From Streptomyces showdoensis (GTDB lineage Bacteria > Actinomycetota > Actinomycetes > Streptomycetales > Streptomycetaceae): a DNA stretch of 64,000 nucleotides. Each line of letters begins with the position of its first letter. The stretch's first letter is position 1. The stretch lies in contig NZ_BAAAXG010000026.1 in NCBI RefSeq assembly GCF_039535475.1, positions 3,467,501-3,531,500 on the forward strand, written 5' to 3'. Shown piece after piece: positions 18,611 to 26,826 of the stretch. Below the pieces are notes generated by a model, which worked only from the letters and a program-made list of their open reading frames with translations, had not been told where the DNA came from and ran no database searches. Position numbers and translations under genes: made by a program.

Positions 18611-20025
18611 GCGGCTCCCTCTGGCTGAAGCCCGGCACGACCGGGGACACCCTCCCGGTGATCCCCCGTCAGCGGACCACGCCCCCGCAGGGGCCCGCGG
18701 ACCCCGCGGCGCCGGACCTGGCCGCCGACCCCCTGGACGAACTCGCCGCCCGACTGGACGACCTGGCCGCCGCCGCGGTCCACCCCGACGAGATAGCGGC
18801 GATCCTGGAATCCGACGGCATGACCGACGCGCACATCCGCCTCACCTACGGCCGCGACGACTCCTTCGCCCTCGCCGAGGACCTCTACGCCCGCGTCGAG
18901 CGCCGGCACGCCGCCCCCGAGGCCCCGCCCGCCGACCCCTGGCACACCGGGCTCGCCGGCTGCCTGCTGCGCGGCCTCGTCTTCGCCCTGCCCGGGCTCG
19001 CCTACGTGCTCGGCGCCCCGCTGCTGGCCACCGGACCGGGCCGGTACGGGCTGCCGCCCGGCACCGTGCCGCTGTTCGCCGGGGCGGTCACCGGCTGGGT
19101 CTGGAACCAGGCGCTGTCCCACCGCGCCTACACCTGGCTCGGCCTCGGCGACCGGCGGGCCGCCGCCCGCGCGCTGCTCACCGGCGCCCCGGCCGGAGCC
19201 CTCGCGGGCGCGGCCGTCGCCGTGGCCGCCGCGGGACCGGGCGAGGCCCCGGCGGCCCTGTTCGGGGCCGGCCAGGCGGTGTACCTGGGGGCCGCGACCG
19301 TGCTGCTCGTGCTGGGCCGCGAACGGGCCCTGCTGGGCGCGCTGCTGCCGCTCGCCGGAGCCGTCCCCGCGTTCCGCCACGACCTGCCGGACCCGCTCCG
19401 GATCGCCCTGCTGCTCGCCTCGCTCACGGCGACGGCGGTCTGCGCCGGGCGGGCGCTGCGGCCCGGACCGGGGGAGCGGCGCCCCGCCCGGGGCCGGGGC
19501 GGGCCGCCGTTCGCGGCCTCCGTCCCGTACGGCCTGTTCGGCCTGGGCAGCGGACTGCTCGTGCTCTACGCGGGGGCCGACGCGGTCATCGCGCTGACCC
19601 TCTCCATGGGCCCGGCCGAATGGCTGCTGCACCGCTTCCGCGGCGCGAGCCTCACCCGGCTGCGGCTGCTGACCACGGCCTACGAGTTCCGCCGGGCCGT
19701 CGCCGGCATGCTCGCCCGCTGCCTGGGCGCGTACCTGGGCGTGCTGGCCGCCCTGACCCTCACCGCCGCCGCGCTCTGGCCGGGCGCCGCGGCCGTCGGC
19801 CCCGGGCGGATCGGCTCGCTGCTCCTGGTGGGCGCGGTGCTGTGGCTGGGGCTGCTGATGCAGGCCTTCGGCGGGGTGGCGGGCGCCGCCTCGGTGTGCC
19901 TGCTGGCCGCGGGCGCGCAGACGCTGGTGCCGGCCGCGGGGCCGGTGGCGGCGGGCCTGGCGGCACTGGTGCTGTGCGTGCTCACGTGTGTCCTGCTGGT
20001 CCGACCGACCTCCCACCGCTTCTAG
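18607..20025 (+). CDS. Polytopic membrane protein in the PelG position
   Basis: This 472-residue protein has a cytosolic, acidic helical N-terminus (about residues 30-105, with LDELAARLDDLAAAAVHPDE) and then roughly ten hydrophobic segments rich in Ala, Leu and Gly. The position after pelF, the 4-bp ATGA overlap and the many membrane spans suggest the exporter of the polymer, analogous to PelG, a flippase-like protein. The segment IALTLSMGPAEWLLHRFRG fits that comparison, but I do not see the usual PelG N-terminus, so this is inference. It could instead be an unrelated multi-spanning subunit that activates the transferase. Confidence 0.6.
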   Translation: MSGSLWLKPGTTGDTLPVIPRQRTTPPQGPADPAAPDLAADPLDELAARLDDLAAAAVHPDEIAAILESDGMTDAHIRLTYGRDDSFALAEDLYARVERRHAAPEAPPADPWHTGLAGCLLRGLVFALPGLAYVLGAPLLATGPGRYGLPPGTVPLFAGAVTGWVWNQALSHRAYTWLGLGDRRAAARALLTGAPAGALAGAAVAVAAAGPGEAPAALFGAGQAVYLGAATVLLVLGRERALLGALLPLAGAVPAFRHDLPDPLRIALLLASLTATAVCAGRALRPGPGERRPARGRGGPPFAASVPYGLFGLGSGLLVLYAGADAVIALTLSMGPAEWLLHRFRGASLTRLRLLTTAYEFRRAVAGMLARCLGAYLGVLAALTLTAAALWPGAAAVGPGRIGSLLLVGAVLWLGLLMQAFGGVAGAASVCLLAAGAQTLVPAAGPVAAGLAALVLCVLTCVLLVRPTSHRF

Positions 20026-20035
20026 GGCCCGAACT

Positions 20036-20674
20036 GTGACTACCTCCTCCTGTTCCTCCCGCTCCTCCCTTCTCGTCCCCTTCTACGAGCACCCCGCCGA
20101 CCGCCCCGAGGACTGGGCCGCCGTCGTGGCGGCGGCCCCCGCCCTCTACGGGGTCGTCCTCAACCCGGCGAGCGGCGCGGGCCGTTCCGCCGACCCGGCC
20201 TTCGCCGAGCTGGCGGGCCGGCTGCGGGCCGCCGGGGTGCGGGTCCTCGGCTACGCGGACACCGACTACGGGCGCCGCCCGCACGCCGAGGTCGTCTCCG
20301 ACCTGGTGCGGCACCGCGACTGGTACGCGGCGGACGGCGCCTTCCTCGACCAGGTGCCGACGGAGCCCTCCGCGCTGCCGCACTACCGGCGCCTGGTCGT
20401 CTCGGCGCGGGCCGCCGGGCTGCGCACCCTGGTCCTGAACCACGGCGCCCACCCCGCCCCCGGCTACGAGGCCCTCGCCGACCTCCTGGTGACCTTCGAG
20501 GGCCCCTGGGACTCCTACCGGCACCTCGACCTGCCGGTCGCCGACCACTACTGCCACCTGGTGTACGCGGCCCCGGCGGACGTCCGCCCCGCGACCCCGG
20601 TGCACTGCGCGGTCCCGGGCACGGGCGCCCACCCCTGGGGCACCCTGCCGCACACCCTGGAGCCCACCCGATGA
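20036..20674 (+). CDS. Spherulation-specific family 4 (GH135-like) glycosidase
   Basis: This 212-residue protein matches the spherulin-4 family along its whole length: LLVPFYEHP near residue 12, VVLNPASGAG at 40-49, VLGYADTDYG at 70-79, and WYAADGAFLDQ at 96-106. The family includes fungal Sph3, an endo-acting hydrolase of galactosaminogalactan (GH135). D105 is in the catalytic-acid position. The residue after it is Gln, where the fungal enzyme, as I recall, has Glu, so the activity could differ. No signal peptide or membrane anchor is visible, which is odd for a polymer hydrolase. GTG start 10 bp after the membrane protein gene; the stop overlaps the next gene. Confidence 0.8.
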   Translation: MTTSSCSSRSSLLVPFYEHPADRPEDWAAVVAAAPALYGVVLNPASGAGRSADPAFAELAGRLRAAGVRVLGYADTDYGRRPHAEVVSDLVRHRDWYAADGAFLDQVPTEPSALPHYRRLVVSARAAGLRTLVLNHGAHPAPGYEALADLLVTFEGPWDSYRHLDLPVADHYCHLVYAAPADVRPATPVHCAVPGTGAHPWGTLPHTLEPTR

Positions 20675-21537
20675 GACGCCCGCCGATCCTGCCGGCCCCG
20701 CGCGCCCTGCCGGTCCCGCCGCCCCCGCGCGCCCTGCCGGTCCTGTCGGCCGTGCTGGGCCTCCTGCTCCTCCTGACCGCCTGCACGGCCGCCCCGCCCG
20801 CCGAGCCCCGCCCCCGCTCCTCCGACCCGAAACCGGCCGCCCGCTGGCAGCCCCGCCCCGGCCTGGCCTGGCAGTGGCAGCTCAGCGGGCGACTGGACCC
20901 GTCCGTGGACGTCCCCGTCTACGACATCGACGGCTTCGACCACCCGGCGGCCACCGTCGCCGACCTGCACCGGCGGGGCCGCAAGGTGATCTGCTACCTC
21001 TCCACCGGCGCCTGGGAGGACTTCCGCCCGGACGCGGGACGCTTCCCGAAGGCCCTCCTCGGCAAGGGCAACGGCTGGCAGGGCGAGCGCTGGCTCGACA
21101 TCCGCCGCACCGACCTGCTCGCCCCGCTGATGGCGGCCCGCCTGGACATGTGCCGGGCGAAGGGCTTCGACGCGGTCGAGCCGGACAACATGGACGGCTA
21201 CCGCAACCCCACCGGCTTCCCCCTCACCGCCGCCGACCAGCTCCGCTACAACCGCCTGATCGCCCGCCTGGCCCACGACCGCGGCCTGGCCGTCGGCCTG
21301 AAGAACGACCTGGACCAGATCCCCGAGCTCCTGCCGGACTTCGACTTCGCGGTCAACGAGCAGTGCGCGCAGTACGAGGAGTGCGAGCTGCTGGCCCCCT
21401 TCGTGAAGGCCGGCAAGGCGGTGTTCCACGTCGAGTACGAGCGGGAGCCGGCCGAGTTCTGCCCGCGCACCCGCGGGCTCGGCCTCAGCTCGCTCCGGAA
21501 GGAGTACGACCTGGGGGCGTGGCGGCGGGCCTGCTGA
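20671..21537 (+). CDS. GH114 endo-alpha-1,4-polygalactosaminidase lipoprotein
   Basis: This 288-residue lipoprotein has a proline-rich N-terminus, a hydrophobic stretch and the lipobox LTAC with C38 as the acylated residue, so it should sit on the outer face of the membrane. The mature part is a GH114 (old DUF297) barrel: VPVYDIDGFD, VICYLSTGAWEDFRPD, FDAVEPDNMDGY with E170 and D172, LKNDLDQ, and AVNEQCAQYEEC with E230. Fungal Ega3 of this family cleaves alpha-1,4-galactosamine. With the GH135-like gene before it, this gives two enzymes for one kind of polymer. The ATGA overlap shows tight coupling. Confidence 0.9.
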   Translation: MRRPPILPAPRALPVPPPPRALPVLSAVLGLLLLLTACTAAPPAEPRPRSSDPKPAARWQPRPGLAWQWQLSGRLDPSVDVPVYDIDGFDHPAATVADLHRRGRKVICYLSTGAWEDFRPDAGRFPKALLGKGNGWQGERWLDIRRTDLLAPLMAARLDMCRAKGFDAVEPDNMDGYRNPTGFPLTAADQLRYNRLIARLAHDRGLAVGLKNDLDQIPELLPDFDFAVNEQCAQYEECELLAPFVKAGKAVFHVEYEREPAEFCPRTRGLGLSSLRKEYDLGAWRRAC

Positions 21538-21580
21538 CGGGCGGTCACCGGACCAGGGGCGGCCCGGGCGGCACGCCGGG

Positions 21581-21598
21581 GCTCACCCCAGGGTGAGC
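21581..21598. terminator. Short palindrome at the cobS stop
   Basis: GCTCACCC-CA-GGGTGAGC is a perfect inverted repeat that overlaps the cobS stop codon, between convergent cobS and the GH114 gene. Confidence 0.5.
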
Positions 21599-22347
21599 GC
21601 CACCAGCGCCGCCGTCGCCGCCGTCTCCTCCACCGCGCCGAACACGTCCCCCGTCACCCCGCCGAAGCGCCGCACGCACCGCCGCAGCAGCAGTTCGGCG
21701 ACGCCGAGGGCGGCGAGGGCGGCCAGCGGGAGGCGGAGGGCGTCGTACGGGGAGAAGAGGGCACCGGCCGCCGCGCAGAGGGCGAGCAGCAGGGCGGTGG
21801 TCAGGGCGGCGGGGCGGAGCGGGACGGTCGCGGCGACGACCGCGCCGAGGCCCTCGGGGCGGGCGGCCGGGACGCCGTGGCGGGAGGCGTGGGTGAGGGC
21901 GAGGCGGGCGGTGGTGGCGGCGAGGACGGCGGCGGCCGCGCCGGTGGCCCAGCCCTCGGCGTAGAGCTCGTGGAGCGCGGCGACCTGGGCCAGCAGGGCG
22001 AAGAGGACGGCGATCACGCCGAAGGGGCCGATGTCGGACTGCTTCATGATGCGCAGCGCGTCCTCGGCGGGCTTGGCGCTGCCGAGGCCGTCGGCGGTGT
22101 CGGCGAGCCCGTCGAGGTGGAGGCCGCGGGTCATCAGCGCCGGGACGGCGACCGTGAGGACGGCGGCCAGCAGCGGACCCGCGCCGAGCAGCAGGAACAG
22201 CCCGCCCACCGCGGCCGCGCACAGACCGACGACGAGGCCCGCGAGCGGGGCGCAGAGCATCCCGGCGCGGGCCGCGTCGCGGTCCCAGCGGGTGATGCGG
22301 GCGGGGAGCACCGTGAGGGTGCCGAAGGCGAAACGCAGGCCGTCCAT
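21583..22347 (-). CDS. cobS: Adenosylcobinamide-GDP ribazoletransferase
   Basis: This 254-residue membrane enzyme joins adenosylcobinamide-GDP to alpha-ribazole in the last part of cobalamin synthesis. It begins FAFGTLTVLP, then has several hydrophobic helices, and has RGLHLDGLADTADGLG with conserved acidic residues that bind Mg. The motif IMKQSDIGPFGVIAV is also typical of CobS. The ATG at 22347 gives the usual start MDGLRFAFGTLT. The cobT and cobU genes lie 3-6 kb away on the same strand, separated by envelope genes rather than in one simple operon. Confidence 0.93.
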   Translation of the reverse strand: MDGLRFAFGTLTVLPARITRWDRDAARAGMLCAPLAGLVVGLCAAAVGGLFLLLGAGPLLAAVLTVAVPALMTRGLHLDGLADTADGLGSAKPAEDALRIMKQSDIGPFGVIAVLFALLAQVAALHELYAEGWATGAAAAVLAATTARLALTHASRHGVPAARPEGLGAVVAATVPLRPAALTTALLLALCAAAGALFSPYDALRLPLAALAALGVAELLLRRCVRRFGGVTGDVFGAVEETAATAALVALTLG

Positions 22348-22426
22348 CCGCGGAAGGGTAGTGCCACGCGCCCGGACGCTAAATTGGCCATAGGGTACGA
22401 AAGCGGCCAATCGGCAGAGGGGTGGC

Positions 22427-23197
22427 ATGGGTCACTGGTTCTCGCGCAACATCGTCGAACCCGGGAAGCTCCCGCTGTTCCTCGCCCTGACCTCCTTCGT
22501 GCTGACCTTCGCGGTCACCCGGACGGTCACCCGGCTCATCCGGGCCGGCAAGGGCCCGTTCCGCAACGTCTCCTCCGGCGGGCTGCACATCCACCACGTG
22601 GTGCCGGGCGTGGTGCTGACCGTCCTCGGCGGCTTCGGGGCGGTCGCCAGCGGGCGGGAGGGGGTGGGGGCGGCCGTCTTCGCGGTGCTCTTCGGGGTCG
22701 GCGCGGGGCTCGTCCTGGACGAGTTCGCGCTGATCCTGCACCTGGACGACGTCTACTGGTCGGACGACGGCCGCAAGAGCGTCGAGGTCGTCGTCCTCAC
22801 CGCGGCCCTGGTGCTGCTCACCCTGGCCGGCTTCTCCCCGCTGGGCGTGGACGACATGTCTGCGGAGGAGCGCCAGGACCGGGCCTCGTTCCTCCTGACC
22901 CTCGCGGTGAACTTCCTCTTCGTCCTGGTCACCCTGGTGAAGGGGAAGTTCCGGATGGCCGTGCTCGGCACCCTGGTGCCGTTCGTCGCGATCGTCGGCG
23001 CGGTCCGCCTGGCCCGCCCCGGCTCCTGGTGGTCCCGGCACCTCTACGCCCGGCGCCACCGGGCCCGGGCCCGCTCCCGGATCCGCGCCTACCGGCACGA
23101 CAAGCGCTGGACCCGGGTGCGCCGCAGGGCTCAGGACCTGATCGGCGGCTTCCAGGAGCGCGTCCCCGGGCGGGGCTCCGCGCCGCCGCCGCGCTGA
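22427..23197 (+). CDS. Integral membrane protein with HIHH and HLDD motifs
   Basis: This 256-residue protein has about six hydrophobic segments and a strongly basic C-terminal tail (HLYARRHRARARSRIRAYR). Two conserved-looking polar clusters lie at membrane edges: GGLHIHHVVPG (H54, H56, H57) and LDEFALILHLDDVYW (D98, E99, H105, D107, D108). Together they look like a metal site inside a membrane enzyme, but I do not recognise the family. It is divergent from cobS by 79 bp, and its 3' end overlaps the convergent rhomboid-like gene by 67 bp. Function unknown. Confidence 0.8.
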   Translation: MGHWFSRNIVEPGKLPLFLALTSFVLTFAVTRTVTRLIRAGKGPFRNVSSGGLHIHHVVPGVVLTVLGGFGAVASGREGVGAAVFAVLFGVGAGLVLDEFALILHLDDVYWSDDGRKSVEVVVLTAALVLLTLAGFSPLGVDDMSAEERQDRASFLLTLAVNFLFVLVTLVKGKFRMAVLGTLVPFVAIVGAVRLARPGSWWSRHLYARRHRARARSRIRAYRHDKRWTRVRRRAQDLIGGFQERVPGRGSAPPPR

Positions 23198-23874
23198 CCC
23201 CGCTCCCGCCACCGCTGGAAGGCGATGACCGCGAGGACCGCGGCGATGGCGGCGATGTGCTCCTTGCCGGCCAGGTTGTTCTTGATCAGCACCTCGACGA
23301 CCATCGCCACGACCACCAGCGTCCCGGTCCACCGGGCCCGGTAGCGCCAGCACACGTACACCGCGAGGCCGACCACCGCCGCCGAAGGGCCGGTGTCCAC
23401 CACCCGTGCGTCGGAGGCGGGCAGCCCCAGCGGGCCGTCCGGGCCGAGCGCGATGCCGACCCGGGCGTACAGCGTGCCGGCCAGCGTCGCCGCGTACGCG
23501 ACGAGCAGCGTCCGCCACCGGCCGAGGCAGATCTCGGCGATCCCGAAGACCAGCAGGACCTGTGCCAGCGCGCCCCACACCGGCAGGTCGAGCGCCGGGA
23601 CGAAGAGCGAGAGCGGGGTCCGCAGCAGGGCCAGGACCAGCGGGTCCTCGGCCCGCACCGAGCCGATGTCCTGGACCGGCTGGTAGCCCCAGTCCTGGTT
23701 CTGCACGATCTGGAAGACGGAGGTGAGGCACACCGCCGCCAGGGTCATGGGGATCGCCCGCCACCTGCGGGCGACGAGCGCCGTCCGCACGGTCGTGTAC
23801 AGCGGCCCCCACTCCCGTATGGCGAAGTCCTTCAGGGACCCGCGCGCCCCCCGTGCGCCGCGCGATCCCCTCAA
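23131..23874 (-). CDS. Rhomboid-like membrane protein
   Basis: This 247-residue protein has about six hydrophobic segments. The stretch FGIAEICLGRWRTLLVAYAATLAG matches the E-x-x-G-RW-x-FL region of rhomboids, DTGPSAAVVGL places Ser164 where rhomboids have GxSG, and GKEHIAAIAA places His206 in the last helix. Supporting Asn/His residues in the second helix are missing, so it may be a weak protease or a pseudoprotease. I chose a TTG start: GGAGGG lies 6 bp upstream and the TTGA overlaps the stop of the DUF2156 gene, which indicates co-translation. Confidence 0.7.
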   Translation of the reverse strand: MRGSRGARGARGSLKDFAIREWGPLYTTVRTALVARRWRAIPMTLAAVCLTSVFQIVQNQDWGYQPVQDIGSVRAEDPLVLALLRTPLSLFVPALDLPVWGALAQVLLVFGIAEICLGRWRTLLVAYAATLAGTLYARVGIALGPDGPLGLPASDARVVDTGPSAAVVGLAVYVCWRYRARWTGTLVVVAMVVEVLIKNNLAGKEHIAAIAAVLAVIAFQRWRERGQRGGGAEPRPGTRSWKPPIRS

Positions 23875-25631
23875 CGCCGTCCCTCCAGGTGCTTGCGGTG
23901 CAGCCACTTGGGCAGACCGGGGGCCTCCAGGAAGCCCTCGGCGCGTCCGGCGGCGAGGCCGATGCGCAGCAGGTCGGCGCTCTTCTCGAAGAGCATGAAG
24001 CGGGGCTCCCAGATCGGTCGGTACTTGGCGTTGGCGCGGTACAGCGACTCGATCTGCCACCAGCGGGAGAAGAAGCTGAGCAGCGAACGCCACATGCGCA
24101 GCACGGGTCCCGCCCCGAGCTTCGAGCCGCGTTCGAAGACGGACCGGAACATCGCGAAGTTCAGCGAGACCTGAGTGATCCCGATCTCCTTCGCGCGCTG
24201 GAGGAGCTCGATCACCATGAACTCCATCAGGCCGTTCTCGGAGTCCCGGTCGCGGCGCATCAGGTCGAGGGAGAGGCCCTTCGGCCCCCAGGGCACGAAG
24301 GACAGCACGGCGCGCAGCTCGCCCGACTCGTCGGAGCACTCCAGCATCACGCAGCGGCCGTCCCTGGGGTCGCCGAGGCGCCCGAGCGCCATCGAGAAGC
24401 CGCGTTCGGTGGCCCCGTCGCGCCAGTCGTCGGCCTTGCGGAGCAGCTCGTCCATCTCGTCGGCCGGGATGTCCTCGTGGCGCCGGATGCGGACCTCGTA
24501 GCCGGCCCGCTTGACCCGGTTGAAGGCCTGCCGGACGGTGCGCATGGCCCGCCCGTCGAGGGTGAACTCGTCGGTCTCCACGATGGCCTCGTCGCCCAGC
24601 TCCAGGGCGTCCAGGCCGTGCCGGGCGTAGATGGTGCCGGCCTCCTCGCTCGCGCCCATCACGGCCGGGATCCAGCCGTGCTCGCGGGCCTCGGCCAGCC
24701 AGGGCTCGATGGCCCCGGGCCAGGCCTCCGGGTCGCCGATCGGGTCACCGGAGGCGAGCGAGACCCCGCCGACCACCCGGTAGGCGATGGCGGCCTTCTC
24801 GCTGGGCGACCAGATGACGCTCTTCTCGCGGCGCAGTGCGAAGTAGCCGAGCGAGTCCCGGTCCCCCTGCTTGTCGAGCAGCGCCCGCAGCCGGTCCTCG
24901 TCCTCCTCGGTGAGCGGGTCGACGGCCCGCCGGGAGCGGAAGGCGGCGAACAGCACGGCGAAGAGCAGCAGCGTCGACATGATGTTGATGACCACGTCCA
25001 CCCAGCCCGGGGTGGCGATCGCGGCGTAGGCCGAGTCGTCCGAGGCCAGGGTGATCAGCCGCATCACGCCGTACTTCCAGCGCTCCAGGAAGGTGGAGTG
25101 GCCGGCCGCGGTGTTGGTGACGGTCACCAGGACCGCGGCGAGCAGCGAGGTGACCAGCAGCCCGCCGACCGCCACGGCCGCCGCGAGCAGCGGGTTGGAG
25201 CGGTCGCCCTTCGCGTAGAACTCCTTGCGGCCGAGCAGCAGGGAGACGAAGAAGGCGGCGGTCAGGACCAGCGAGACCCAGTTCTGGGCGTGCTGGCGGA
25301 TCTCCGGGAAGATCATCACCAGCGCGAAGAGCAGCAGGAAGAGCCCGCTCAGGACCAGGTTGAGGATCCACGCCGCCCGCTTGCGGCGGCGCATGGTGAT
25401 CGCCAGGAAGAGGGTGAAGACGCCGGACGCGAAGCCGGCGGTGAGCATGTACGGGGTGAAGTAGTTGTCCTCGTTGTGCCGGCGCAGGTCCTGGCCGAAC
25501 GAGACCCACACGGCGCTCAGGAAATTGATGAACGTGACGGCCCGCAGGTACCAGACGGCGAACGCGGCGCTGCGCCGCGAACGGACCGTGGTCCGGGGCG
25601 CTTCTTCGGTGGACAAACGGACCTCTCCCAT
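23871..25631 (-). CDS. DUF2156 phosphatidylglycerol lysyltransferase-like membrane protein
   Basis: This 586-residue protein has seven or so N-terminal membrane spans (residues about 25-245) and a C-terminal cytosolic domain of the DUF2156/MprF type: IAYRVVGGVSLASGDPIGD, ARHGLDALELGDEAIVE, AMRTVRQAFNRVKRAGY and LMRRDRDSENGLMEFMV. Such proteins move an amino acid from aminoacyl-tRNA to phosphatidylglycerol, which makes the membrane less negative. It resembles the transferase part of mycobacterial LysX without the tRNA synthetase. The ATG has no good RBS; a TTG at 25616 with GGAGAGG before it is a likely alternative. It overlaps the rhomboid-like gene. Confidence 0.85.
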   Translation of the reverse strand: MGEVRLSTEEAPRTTVRSRRSAAFAVWYLRAVTFINFLSAVWVSFGQDLRRHNEDNYFTPYMLTAGFASGVFTLFLAITMRRRKRAAWILNLVLSGLFLLLFALVMIFPEIRQHAQNWVSLVLTAAFFVSLLLGRKEFYAKGDRSNPLLAAAVAVGGLLVTSLLAAVLVTVTNTAAGHSTFLERWKYGVMRLITLASDDSAYAAIATPGWVDVVINIMSTLLLFAVLFAAFRSRRAVDPLTEEDEDRLRALLDKQGDRDSLGYFALRREKSVIWSPSEKAAIAYRVVGGVSLASGDPIGDPEAWPGAIEPWLAEAREHGWIPAVMGASEEAGTIYARHGLDALELGDEAIVETDEFTLDGRAMRTVRQAFNRVKRAGYEVRIRRHEDIPADEMDELLRKADDWRDGATERGFSMALGRLGDPRDGRCVMLECSDESGELRAVLSFVPWGPKGLSLDLMRRDRDSENGLMEFMVIELLQRAKEIGITQVSLNFAMFRSVFERGSKLGAGPVLRMWRSLLSFFSRWWQIESLYRANAKYRPIWEPRFMLFEKSADLLRIGLAAGRAEGFLEAPGLPKWLHRKHLEGRR

Positions 25632-25728
25632 GAAAAGCGATCATATGGGGCATCACCCTGCATGGCTGGGCGCCGGATGCGACCGTCCGCACGTGGCGGA
25701 ACGGCCCCATCCGGGCCCGTGATCCGGC

Positions 25729-26826
25729 TCAGCCCGTCTCGTCCGCCACCACGGCGGTGTCATCCACCGGCGTGGTCTCCGCCACCGGAGTGGTCACCTC
25801 CGGCAGCTCCGCGGCCAGCGCCGCGGCGGCCCGGACGAGGGGGAGAGCGAGCAGCGCCCCGGTTCCCTCGCCCACAGTGACGCCGTGGTCGAGCAGAGGG
25901 TTGAGCGACATCCGGTCCAGCGCCTTCGCCTGCGCCGGCTCCCCGCTCACCTGGCCCGCCAGCCACCAGTCCGGCGCCCGGAACGCCGCCCGCTGCGCCA
26001 CCAGCGCACAGGCCGCGCCCACCACGCCGTCCAGGATGACCGGCAGCCGCCGGACCGAGGCCTGCAGCAGGAAACCGGTCATCGCCGCCAGATCGGGCCC
26101 GCCGACCGCCGCGAGCAGCTCCAGCTGGTCGCCCAGCACCGGCCGGGCCCGGCGCAGCGCGTCCCGGACCGCCGCGCACTTGCGCATCCACGCGAGGTCG
26201 TCGATCCCGGCGCCGCCCCGGCCGGTCACCACGGAGGCGTCCGTCCCGCACAGCGCGGCGATCAGCGTCGAGGCGGGGGTCGTGCCGCCCACGCTCAGGT
26301 CCCCGAGCACCACCAGATCGGTGCCGGAGTCGGCCTCCTCGTCGGCGATCGCGATGCCCAGCTCCAGGGCCGCCCGGGTCTCGTCGAGGGACTGCGCGTT
26401 CTCGATGTCGATCCGGCCCGTGCCGCGCCGCACCCGGTGCCGGGTCACCTCGGCCGGCAGCAGCTCCGGATCGCAGTCCAGACCCGCGTCCACCACGCGC
26501 ACCGGCACCCGCTGGGTCCGGGCCAGCACCGCCACCGGGCTCGCCCCGTCGAGCACCGCGCGCACCAGTTCGCACCCGCCGCCGGCGGCCCGCCCGGACA
26601 CGTCCAGCGCGGCCACCCCGTGGTCGCCCGCGAAGAGCACCACCTTCGGCTGCTCCACCGGCCGCGGCGGCACCGCGCCCTGTGCCGCCGACAGCCACTC
26701 GCCCAGCTCGTCGAGCCGCCCGAGCGCACCGGGACGGACGCTCAGCCGCTCCCTGCGCTCCTCGGCGTCACGCCGTATCCCCCCGTCGGGGCGCTCGATC
26801 AGATCGGAGAAGTCGTCGAGGTTCAA
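25729..26826 (-). CDS. cobT: Nicotinate-nucleotide-dimethylbenzimidazole phosphoribosyltransferase
   Basis: This 365-residue enzyme makes alpha-ribazole phosphate, the lower ligand of cobalamin. The motifs RPGALGRLDELGEWL, FAGDHGVAALDVS, DLVVLGDLSVGGTTPAS and the catalytic Glu near the C-terminus in HGVTVGEGTGALLALPLV are those of CobT. The start is TTG: an in-frame TAG lies five codons upstream, and no ATG or GTG comes before MNLDDF. The C-terminal 25 residues (TTPVAETTPVDDTA) are an unconserved acidic tail. cobU lies 190 bp upstream on the same strand. Confidence 0.93.
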   Translation of the reverse strand: MNLDDFSDLIERPDGGIRRDAEERRERLSVRPGALGRLDELGEWLSAAQGAVPPRPVEQPKVVLFAGDHGVAALDVSGRAAGGGCELVRAVLDGASPVAVLARTQRVPVRVVDAGLDCDPELLPAEVTRHRVRRGTGRIDIENAQSLDETRAALELGIAIADEEADSGTDLVVLGDLSVGGTTPASTLIAALCGTDASVVTGRGGAGIDDLAWMRKCAAVRDALRRARPVLGDQLELLAAVGGPDLAAMTGFLLQASVRRLPVILDGVVGAACALVAQRAAFRAPDWWLAGQVSGEPAQAKALDRMSLNPLLDHGVTVGEGTGALLALPLVRAAAALAAELPEVTTPVAETTPVDDTAVVADETG

